5,032 nt of DNA from Moraxellaceae bacterium (GCA_014378805.1 JACMMY010000227.1:1-5032), one strand, 5' to 3'; positions 1-4,789 are shown, counted from the first letter of the stretch. The notes: generated from the letters alone by a model not told the origin. Translations and numbers: made by a program.

Positions 1-1
1 A

Positions 2-361
2 CAATATCGCCAATGGTTCCCTGATGAGCAAAAAATCATTGATCTAAAAAAACAAATGAAAGGGCATTTAAACGGCTTGGGTGCAGTCGACATGACTGCA
101 TTATCGATTCTTAGTCGTGTTGGTCCTGCGCTAAGCCAAGCAAATTTACCCGCGCAGAAAATACATTACGCAAGCAATGCAGGCGTAGGTCAGTTGGAGA
201 TGCAAATCAATGCGCCAAGTTTACCTGCGTTAGAAAACTTGAGATCACAAATCGCGACGCAAGGTCTTACTGCTGAATTAGGCGCAGTGAATTCAGCAAC
301 AAAAAAATCAGATAATGATGCATCAGGTCAGGTATTAGGTGCGATTCGGGTGAAATTATGA
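2..361 (+). CDS. gspL: Type II secretion system protein GspL, C-terminal part (5' end outside window)
   Basis: The reading frame is open from the window edge (base 2), so the methionine at base 56 is internal and this is the last 119 residues of a longer protein. The opening residues QYRQWFPDEQKIIDLKKQ match the region after the membrane helix of GspL, where a conserved 'FP' precedes a basic linker. The rest (SILSRVGPAL..., alternating hydrophobic strands, ending in IRVKL) fits the small periplasmic ferredoxin-like domain of GspL. GspL is an inner-membrane platform protein that links the cytoplasmic ATPase GspE to GspM and the pseudopilus. The next gene, gspM, overlaps it by ATGA, which is the usual order and supports the call. 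The cytoplasmic actin-like domain and membrane helix lie upstream of the window. Confidence 0.88.
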   Translation, partial: QYRQWFPDEQKIIDLKKQMKGHLNGLGAVDMTALSILSRVGPALSQANLPAQKIHYASNAGVGQLEMQINAPSLPALENLRSQIATQGLTAELGAVNSATKKSDNDASGQVLGAIRVKL

Positions 362-849
362 ATGTAAATCAGATGGGATTCGTGACGAAGATCAATCAGC
401 ATATTGATCAGGTTCAAGTGATGTTTGGACGTTTGCCGAAGCGTGATCAATTAGCCTTGTTGATTTTGGGAGCGTTCCTCACAGCTTTTATCATTGGTGG
501 TGGTGGCTATTGGTTGCATCACAAAGCTAAAACTGCCCAAGTCAATTCGGATCAACAGCGCCAACTCTTACTCTGGATGCGCGGTCAAGCACCACACCTT
601 CAAGCCAGTGCAGGTCCAGCACAGCCACTTGCAACGATTGTCCAAGAGGCTGCCGCGCAACAAGGTTTGACGGTTAGCCAGACTGAAACGGAAGGGCGTG
701 TAATGGTGACGACAAGTCATCAAAGCTTTGCGGTACTTGGTACTTGGCTTACACGACTTGCACAATCGGGCATTCAAATTGACCAGTTAGATATAGAGCA
801 GCAAGTGGGTGGCATATTACAATTACAAGCGACACTCACTAAGCCTTAG
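358..849 (+). CDS. gspM: Type II secretion system protein GspM
   Basis: This 163-residue protein has the standard GspM build. A short cytoplasmic N-terminus holds a basic patch (RLPKRDQ, about residues 25-31). One membrane helix follows at about residues 32-53 (LALLILGAFLTAFIIGGGGYWL), and then a periplasmic domain. The C-terminal half (from about residue 90) has the 'LATIVQEAAAQQGLTV' start and the 'FAVLGTWLTRLAQSGIQIDQLDI' segment typical of the GspM ferredoxin-like fold. GspM dimerises and binds GspL in the inner-membrane assembly platform of the secreton. The ATG overlaps the gspL stop (ATGA, 358-361), so the two are translationally coupled, with a GGTGA-like Shine-Dalgarno inside the end of gspL. 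Length is normal for the family. No gspN follows directly, consistent with the scattered secretion genes of Acinetobacter. Confidence 0.92.
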   Translation: MNVNQMGFVTKINQHIDQVQVMFGRLPKRDQLALLILGAFLTAFIIGGGGYWLHHKAKTAQVNSDQQRQLLLWMRGQAPHLQASAGPAQPLATIVQEAAAQQGLTVSQTETEGRVMVTTSHQSFAVLGTWLTRLAQSGIQIDQLDIEQQVGGILQLQATLTKP

Positions 850-853
850 AGGG
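849..853 (+). promoter_or_regulatory. Ribosome binding site choosing the second ATG of the DUF4870-like gene
   Basis: GAGGG lies 5 bases before the ATG at 859 and only 2 bases before the ATG at 856, so it favours the downstream start. It overlaps the last base of the gspM stop codon. Confidence 0.6.
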
Positions 854-858
854 ATATG

Positions 859-1302
859 ATGAGCAACTATACAATTACTCAGAACCAAACTCCCACCAAT
901 GATGAAGGTGGGTTGATGATTATTAATCATATTACTTATGCACTTTATCTGTTCAGTTTTTTTACCGTTGGCCTAACGTGGTTAGTCGCGATTATCATTA
1001 ACTATGTCAAACGTAGCGATGCGAACGGCACATGGCTGCAAAGTCATTTTGATTGGCAAATTAATACCTTTTGGTATGGCATTGTCATGGCAATCATTGC
1101 AACGGTGTTGATTTTTATTGGATTGCCCACAGGACTTGCTGGACTCGCCAGCGAAGATTCGATGAGTAGCTTTAGTTTGCTGTCACTGAGCGGATTGTTG
1201 GTATTGGCTGGTGGTTTGTTGTGGTTTTTTATTATCTGCTGGCATTTATATCGAATTATTCGTGGCTGGTTGGCTTTAGTATCGAGAAAATCTTTGCCTT
1301 AA
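859..1302 (+). CDS. Small three-helix inner-membrane protein, DUF4870/COG3671-like
   Basis: The protein (147 residues) has three hydrophobic segments, at about residues 24-48, 70-92 and 105-130. The loop after helix 1 carries INYVKR and a 'GTWLQSHFDWQINTFW' block. That His/Phe/Trp pattern (SHF.WQI.TFW) is what I recognise as the signature of COG3671/DUF4870-like uncharacterised membrane proteins. Two ATG codons stand in tandem at 856 and 859. The Shine-Dalgarno GAGGG (849-853) is only 2 bases from the first but 5 from the second, so 859 is preferred. The gene begins within 10 bases of the gspM stop and must be co-transcribed with the secretion genes. No role in secretion is known to me and none can be read from the sequence. 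Similar proteins occur away from secretion loci, so the pairing may be incidental. Confidence 0.8.
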   Translation: MSNYTITQNQTPTNDEGGLMIINHITYALYLFSFFTVGLTWLVAIIINYVKRSDANGTWLQSHFDWQINTFWYGIVMAIIATVLIFIGLPTGLAGLASEDSMSSFSLLSLSGLLVLAGGLLWFFIICWHLYRIIRGWLALVSRKSLP

Positions 1303-1329
1303 GTGATTTTTAATTTCGTTTCATTTCAA

Positions 1330-1364
1330 TTGGTTAAGAAAATACGGTGGGATCGGTTAACCAA
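1330..1364. repeat. 8-bp inverted repeat in convergent intergenic gap
   Basis: TTGGTTAA (1330-1337) and TTAACCAA (1357-1364) form a perfect dyad around a 19-base loop, 28 bases after the last plus-strand gene. It has no T tract on either side, so it is a poor intrinsic terminator alone. It could protect a 3' end or add to the neighbouring terminator. Confidence 0.5.
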
Positions 1365-1398
1365 GGAAACCCATCGCGATATCTGCCAATGAAAACAA

Positions 1399-1429
1399 TA
1401 GGATGGGTTTTGTGCTTCTACTCATCCTA
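1399..1429. terminator. Probable bidirectional terminator between convergent operons
   Basis: TAGGATGGG (1399-1407) pairs with CTCATCCTA (1421-1429), nine pairs with one G-U, around a 13-base loop. Read on the minus strand the stem is followed at once by TTGTTTTC, a fair terminator tail for the cytochrome operon that ends at 1482. Read on the plus strand it is followed by CCGAC and then TTTTT (1435-1439), a weaker terminator for the gspLM operon. The position, between two converging gene sets, supports the call. The upstream arm can also pair with AAACCCATC at 1367-1375, giving an alternative fold. Confidence 0.55.
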
Positions 1430-1481
1430 CCGACTTTTTGCTACTTTCTTTTATTTGCGTAGATATTTAATCATTAAAAGA

Positions 1482-1937
1482 TCAATGCTTACGATGCAAC
1501 TGAATACGTCGTCGCTGTAAAAATCTACCGATGGCAATATGGGTCGGTAATACCAGTATCGTTAGAATCCCCGAAATTATATGAGTCCACTTTGCGGTCT
1601 CATGCCATTCTTCTGGACTGTAATACAGTGCGTAGCCCGATAAACTCATGATTGAAAACATGGATAATATCAATACGCCTGTCACCACATTGCGTTTGCG
1701 TTGCCAAGCACTATGAATGTGCGTTCCGATGAGCGAGCCAAAAACAATGAGTGCTGCGGCAGCAAATAAACCATGTATTTTTAAGACATTGACCGAAAAA
1801 TCGCTTGGATCAAGCATCTGATAATCTTGTCTAAACGTAAAAATAACCCCAGAAATAGCCACAATCAGCCAGATCAGATAACTCAACCATTTGTGGGTTG
1901 TTCCCAATTTAATACGATTACTGTTGTGAATAGACAT
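1482..1937 (-). CDS. Four-helix inner-membrane protein, probable b-type cytochrome
   Basis: The last gene of the minus-strand operon encodes about 151 residues with four membrane helices, at about 17-36, 54-74, 86-106 and 117-137 counted from the chosen start. Histidines fall near helix ends: H15 before helix 1, H55 (KIHGLF) at the start of helix 2, H73 and H75 (THIH) at its end, H119 (WTHIISG) at the start of helix 4 and H133 (PTHIAIG) at its end. H55/H119 and H73/H133 could ligate two haems on opposite membrane faces, as in cytochrome b561-type four-helix proteins. I did not identify the exact family (DUF4405-like is possible). The open frame begins with TTG at 1952 and has three tandem ATGs at 1943, 1940 and 1937. 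The only GGA lies 6 bases before the third, so 1937 is chosen. It likely passes electrons to the periplasmic flavoprotein encoded two genes upstream. Confidence 0.72.
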   Translation of the reverse strand: MSIHNSNRIKLGTTHKWLSYLIWLIVAISGVIFTFRQDYQMLDPSDFSVNVLKIHGLFAAAALIVFGSLIGTHIHSAWQRKRNVVTGVLILSMFSIMSLSGYALYYSPEEWHETAKWTHIISGILTILVLPTHIAIGRFLQRRRIQLHRKH

Positions 1938-1973
1938 CATCATTCCAATCAAAAATACTGTTTTTAGTCATAT

Positions 1974-2795
1974 CTAGCGATATTCAATGTGCGCAATTGC
2001 CCCAAAACACGGCAGACAAGGGTGAACTGGATTACCACTAATTGCAACAACCTTGGTGAGTGCATCGGCAATCGTCGCAGTCGGGGCAAATACGCTGAAA
2101 CTATGTGCTTTCATCACCGATGTCCGTGTGGTTGGATCAATTAAAGCACTCACGATTTGACCATTATAGTCCTGAATTGAATGATAAATTGCTGATGTTG
2201 CACACGCGCCATTTTGCAGTGAACCGAGATCAAGTAATTGCTGTGGATCAGTGGGTCGTCTAATACTGATGGGGATTGCTGATGACCCAAATACACGTAA
2301 ATCACCCCCTGCATTCACCGTGGCTTGCTTAACTTTATGCTGACGCAAGGTGTGAATCGCCATATCCACTGCAAACCCTTTTGCAATACCGCCTAAATCC
2401 AACCATAAAGGTTGTCGATAGGCGACTTGTGATTGTGCAAGCAGTTGGACATCTGCTTGAGTTGCTCTTTGATCGACAATGATGTCAGGAGCGGGGAGTT
2501 GTTGCTGTTTGACCAAAACATCCGCGATTGCACAATCAAACAAACACTCAGCCTGCCGATGAATGCGTGCCGCACGGACTAATGTGGCATAGAGCCAAGG
2601 GTGAACGGTTATAGGGTGTTGGTGAGCTTGACGATTGAGTGTGGTTAATTGGCTATTTTTATCGTGAAAACTCATAAGATTTTGCACAGTTTCGATGGCT
2701 TGAAACGCTGCATTTATCGCATTTTCGGTCGCTGAATCGTCGCCCACTACACGGATTTCTACAAAAGTTCCGAGTAGTGGGCGATTACGAATCAT
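1974..2795 (-). CDS. ApbE-type FAD:protein FMN transferase without a signal peptide
   Basis: ApbE enzymes cleave FAD and attach FMN through a phosphoester to a Thr of an FMN-binding domain. Family landmarks appear in order: RPLLGTFVEI (residues 5-14), MSFHDKNSQLTTLN (41-54), FDCAIADVL (86-94), the hallmark LDLGGIAKGFAVD (132-144), NAGGDLRVFG (161-170), CATSAIY (198-204), ALIDPTTR (217-224) and IADALTKVVAISG (242-254). Several positions differ from classic ApbE. The TSG motif reads TSA, the HIIDPRTG block reads ALIDPTTR, and the Thr four residues after D244 is Lys. I believe these are normal in a subfamily found next to FMN-binding proteins. At 273 residues it is shorter than classic ApbE lipoproteins because the lipoprotein leader is absent and the core starts at once. 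It overlaps the upstream FMN-binding gene by ATGA, so coupled synthesis of enzyme and substrate is likely. It is not necessarily the orthologue of E. coli apbE, so no symbol is given. Confidence 0.9.
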   Translation of the reverse strand: MIRNRPLLGTFVEIRVVGDDSATENAINAAFQAIETVQNLMSFHDKNSQLTTLNRQAHQHPITVHPWLYATLVRAARIHRQAECLFDCAIADVLVKQQQLPAPDIIVDQRATQADVQLLAQSQVAYRQPLWLDLGGIAKGFAVDMAIHTLRQHKVKQATVNAGGDLRVFGSSAIPISIRRPTDPQQLLDLGSLQNGACATSAIYHSIQDYNGQIVSALIDPTTRTSVMKAHSFSVFAPTATIADALTKVVAISGNPVHPCLPCFGAIAHIEYR

Positions 2796-3313
2796 AACGT
2801 CTTTAATAATAAGTCATGCAAAGCAACAATCCGTTTAATTCCATCCGTTAAGTGCTTGGATGATAACGTTGCACCGCTGATATTTTGAATATCTGAGTTC
2901 AGTTCGATTTTGTCTTTGATCGACTTGCCGACAAACTGACTGCGCCAAGTGGTATTACGCACTTGACCGCCGTAGGACTCATTATATTCTAAAATTTCAA
3001 CTTGCTTGACCGTACCATTGGCATTTAAACCGACCGCATAAGTAATCATTTCATGCTTACCTAACACTTTATCAATGATAAACCAGCCACCATTCGCGGT
3101 TTTGTACACTTGATCCGCAGTAAAAGCGTGATACATCCCCGATGATTTTTTGAGAGCGGCATTCAAATCACTGGTGATGTTCAGCTTTATATGTTGCATG
3201 TTGATGGCTGGAAACATCAGCGCTTGCGCTTGCTCAGTGGTTAAGTAAATTGCTGCATGACAAGTCAACGGCACAACGCTTAACAATCCAGCGGCAATAG
3301 GAGTCCATTTCAT
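2792..3313 (-). CDS. Periplasmic FMN-binding-domain protein with SGAT flavinylation motif
   Basis: The 173-residue product has a Sec-type signal (MKWTPIAAGLLSVVPLTCHA), with cleavage likely after A20. Cys18 is preceded by PLT, which is not a good lipobox, so a soluble periplasmic protein is preferred over a lipoprotein. The mature part begins with YLTTEQAQALMFP. It continues with a GWFIIDKVLGKHEMITYAVG core (about residues 76-95), an EILEYNESYGGQVR strand and a WRSQFVGKS segment, then reaches SGATLSS at 146-152. SGAT is the established site where ApbE enzymes attach FMN to the Thr, here T149, in NqrC- and RnfG-like domains. The usual Asp three residues before SGAT is Gln143; the nearest Asp is D141. 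No membrane anchor follows the signal. It lies between the barrel gene (29-base gap) and the ApbE gene (4-base overlap), and is the likely one-electron carrier of the module. Confidence 0.88.
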   Translation of the reverse strand: MKWTPIAAGLLSVVPLTCHAAIYLTTEQAQALMFPAINMQHIKLNITSDLNAALKKSSGMYHAFTADQVYKTANGGWFIIDKVLGKHEMITYAVGLNANGTVKQVEILEYNESYGGQVRNTTWRSQFVGKSIKDKIELNSDIQNISGATLSSKHLTDGIKRIVALHDLLLKTL

Positions 3314-3342
3314 CAGATGACGTCTCGGTAATATTGATGAGA

Positions 3343-4224
3343 TTAAAAGTTAAAACCAACTTTTAAGCGGTACTCATTTTTGGTTCTTTCGATGAGCTGT
3401 AAGTTTTTGTCATCTTGCTCAGGGAAGGTTGATTTACCCCCTCTGATTTGTGGCAACCATGTTGCAGTCACCCACCATTTTTCATCGCCAAAATGTACGC
3501 TTGGGCCTGCGAATACACTCCAACGTTCTTGTCCAACTTCTGTTTCAAATTCAGAGGAGTACACAGTTTCCGCGCCAACATACCAGTTCGGTGCAACCCG
3601 ATAAGACAATCCTGTAGCCAGTTGTATCGCAATTTCCATTTCTGGGTGGACTGGCCATTCAAAACCAGCAGGGAGGTTCGCCACATCTTTGCGCGTCGCA
3701 TGAGTCGCTTCAATGCCCACATTACCCGCCCAAACCAACTGTCCATCCATCATATATTTTTGTAATAACAAAAATTGTTCAAATGAATACGTGTTTTTGT
3801 CTAAACCAGAATGTGCATCTAAGACGCCGATATTAATAGAGCTATAACTCGAAATACCAATCGGGTTGGCGGCAGCGCTTAAAAAATTATATTTTACGGA
3901 TCCTTCTACGCCTGAAAATTTCAATGAGTATTTTTCATCTTGTGGAATATAGGCATCGATACGAATGTCCTTTGTATTCATACCTTGCAAGTTAACCGCT
4001 GCCGTCGCGGTAAAGCGGTCAGTAATTCCCGCTTCAAATTCGGTATTATAATTCATCCCATTATAGTATCCCGCGCCTTTATCTTGGCGTGAGGTAATGA
4101 CTTGCTTAATCTCGCGTGCACCATTTGGCATTGGTTCAGCACCTTTCACATAACCAAATAAGTTTTCATCGGCATGGGATAGCATGGGTTGGGCAATGAG
4201 AGCAAGGAGGAGTAGCTTTTTCAT
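3343..4224 (-). CDS. Outer-membrane beta-barrel protein, uncharacterised (possibly DUF6662)
   Basis: This first gene of the minus-strand operon encodes 293 residues. A clear Sec signal peptide (MKKLLLLALIAQPMLSHA) is cut after A18, leaving DENLFGYVKGAEPMPNGARE at the mature start. The body is rich in alternating aromatic and polar strands and ends in EYRLKVGFNF. A terminal Phe preceded by alternating hydrophobic residues is the usual Bam-recognition end of an outer-membrane barrel. I recall this type of protein under the DUF6662 label, but that is from memory and not certain. No function is known to me. Its place upstream of FMN-binding, ApbE and cytochrome genes, behind a likely Fur-controlled promoter, suggests a channel or surface partner for an iron-linked redox system. 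The ATG is chosen because it begins the signal peptide exactly; there is no strong Shine-Dalgarno before it (AAGATCCCCTT). Confidence 0.8.
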   Translation of the reverse strand: MKKLLLLALIAQPMLSHADENLFGYVKGAEPMPNGAREIKQVITSRQDKGAGYYNGMNYNTEFEAGITDRFTATAAVNLQGMNTKDIRIDAYIPQDEKYSLKFSGVEGSVKYNFLSAAANPIGISSYSSINIGVLDAHSGLDKNTYSFEQFLLLQKYMMDGQLVWAGNVGIEATHATRKDVANLPAGFEWPVHPEMEIAIQLATGLSYRVAPNWYVGAETVYSSEFETEVGQERWSVFAGPSVHFGDEKWWVTATWLPQIRGGKSTFPEQDDKNLQLIERTKNEYRLKVGFNF

Positions 4225-4259
4225 AAGGGGATCTTAATCGTAGTGAATATATGATGCTA

Positions 4260-4288
4260 ATAGTAATTATTCTCATTACAGTTTGCAA
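4260..4288 (-). promoter_or_regulatory. Sigma70-type promoter of the flavin/cytochrome operon
   Basis: Reading the minus strand, a -35 TTGCAA (4283-4288) is followed after exactly 17 bases by a -10 TACTAT (4260-4265, five of six matches to TATAAT). Transcription would start near 4253, about 29 bases before the barrel-protein ATG. The -35 is imperfect, which fits a promoter that needs an activator. Confidence 0.6.
4261..4275 (-). promoter_or_regulatory. Fur box candidate overlapping the -10 element
   Basis: The minus-strand sequence TGAGAATAATTACTA matches the 7-1-7 Fur consensus TGATAATnATTATCA at 11 of 14 defined positions. Extended to the classical 19-mer it matches 13 of 19. It covers most of the -10 and the start of the spacer, the classic repressing position. 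Fur bound to Fe(II) would block RNA polymerase, so the operon should be induced when iron is scarce. AT-rich intergenic DNA gives chance matches, but the position within a good promoter raises confidence. Confidence 0.6.
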
Positions 4289-4293
4289 CACGG

Positions 4294-4315
4294 TTACAAA
4301 GTATTTACAAATACT
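4294..4315 (-). promoter_or_regulatory. Tandem 11-bp-spaced repeat upstream of -35, possible response-regulator site
   Basis: TTACAAA occurs at 4294-4300 and again at 4305-4311, a period of 11 bases. This is the 7-4-7 layout used by PhoB/OmpR-family response regulators. It lies at about -41 to -58 from the predicted start, where activators contact polymerase. The same stretch also forms a near-palindrome, AGTATTT (4300-4306) and AAATACT (4309-4315) with a 2-base centre, so a dimeric repressor is an alternative. Confidence 0.4.
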
Positions 4316-4399
4316 GTCGATATGAGTCATCAATATGCATAAAAATTAAAAGGGGATAGTTGTCAGCATTTACGGCAATGATTAGATTTTTGCGCTTTA

Positions 4400-4579
4400 T
4401 AAGAACGCGCTGTTTGCACTTATATCGCGATTATCGGCATGACGTGCCAGTTCACTGATCACGCCCGATGCTCTCGAATGATTAATTACAGTGCGTCTAA
4501 GCTCTAAAGTAGTGCTTGAATGAATAAAAATGTTCCATTTTCGATTAATAATTCCAATAAAATCTAAACTCTCTGTTCT
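4400..4579 (-). other. Start-less 60-codon open stretch; possible gene relic, repeat or small RNA
   Basis: On the minus strand, 60 codons are open between stops at 4580-4582 and 4397-4399. The second half translates to varied, protein-like sequence (for example RASGVISELARHADNRDISA), and this half coincides with a GC-richer patch in otherwise AT-rich DNA. The only candidate start is a late GTG, and there is no ribosome binding site, so it is not called as a gene. A decayed gene end, a dispersed intergenic element or a structured small RNA are all possible, and chance cannot be excluded. Confidence 0.25.
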
Positions 4580-4640
4580 TTATCTTAAATAATTATTAAA
4601 TAAATTCTATGTAAGATTCTGATAATATTTAATTTATATC

Positions 4641-4669
4641 CATATTTGATTAATATGTAATCAAATATG
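4641..4669. repeat. 12-bp perfect inverted repeat in AT-rich tract
   Basis: CATATTTGATTA (4641-4652) and TAATCAAATATG (4658-4669) are exact reverse complements around a 5-base centre (ATATG). On the plus strand the dyad is followed by AAAAAA rather than T residues. It is therefore not a plus-strand intrinsic terminator. On the minus strand the T run precedes the stem, so it does not terminate there either. A protein-binding operator or a DNA cruciform or hairpin is more likely. It sits about 45 bases upstream of the likely pntA -10. Confidence 0.7.
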
Positions 4670-4690
4670 AAAAAATATCCACATTCACTG

Positions 4691-4711
4691 GCAAAATAGA
4701 AACTATTTTGC
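4691..4711. promoter_or_regulatory. 9-bp perfect dyad, putative operator upstream of pntA
   Basis: GCAAAATAG (4691-4699) and CTATTTTGC (4703-4711) are exact reverse complements with a 3-base centre. The 21-bp site ends 2 bases before the -10-like TACAAT at 4714-4719 and so would cover the -35 and spacer. That position fits a dimeric repressor site, though the regulator cannot be named. As RNA it would be a tight hairpin, but it lies upstream of the likely start. Confidence 0.5.
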
Positions 4712-4713
4712 AG

Positions 4714-4719
4714 TACAAT
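4714..4719 (+). promoter_or_regulatory. Possible -10 element of pntA promoter
   Basis: TACAAT matches the -10 consensus at five of six positions. No good -35 is present 16-18 bases upstream (the correctly spaced hexamer is GCAAAA), so the promoter may be weak or activator-dependent. Transcription would start near 4726, giving a leader of about 75 bases. Confidence 0.35.
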
Positions 4720-4746
4720 CACACGCCTTTGTGTAGGACTTAGCAC

Positions 4747-4771
4747 GGAAGTCTTTTATCAAGAGACTTTC
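4747..4771 (+). other. Hairpin in the probable pntA leader
   Basis: AAGTCTTTT (4749-4757) pairs with AAGAGACTT (4761-4769) around the loop ATC, with one G-U pair. The stem can extend two more pairs to 4747 and 4771, with another G-U. It ends 18 bases before the Shine-Dalgarno GAGGA and leaves that site free. It may stabilise the message; there is no sign of a riboswitch. Confidence 0.35.
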
Positions 4772-4789
4772 ATACCACAATCACAGCTT

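Noticed and set aside
568..777. Minus-strand 69-residue ORF inside gspM
   Set aside because: It is an antisense shadow of gspM with no ribosome binding site or recognisable motif.
1938..1952. TTG start at 1952 for the cytochrome-like protein
   Set aside because: Three ATG codons follow within 15 bases, and the GGA is correctly spaced only for the third; the TTG has no Shine-Dalgarno.
3258..3313. Lipoprotein signal in the FMN-binding protein (Cys18)
   Set aside because: The residues before Cys are PLT, which breaks the lipobox rule at -3 and -1; a CHA-A cleavage by signal peptidase I fits better.
3380..3765. Several ORFs (two plus, one minus) inside the barrel-protein gene
   Set aside because: They overlap a clear signal-peptide-bearing gene in other frames and resemble no family.
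4378..4458. Plus-strand 26-codon ORF beginning ATG ATT AGA
   Set aside because: It has no Shine-Dalgarno, is very short and Arg-rich, and lies opposite the start-less minus-strand stretch; no support as a gene.
4391..4480. tRNA or other standard RNA gene in the GC-richer intergenic patch
   Set aside because: There is no T-arm GTTCRANYC box and no acceptor stem; only short local hairpins are visible.
4620..4634. Second Fur-like match TGATAATATTTAATT
   Set aside because: Only the left half fits the consensus (10 of 14 overall), and it lies in DNA of about 17% GC where such matches are expected by chance.
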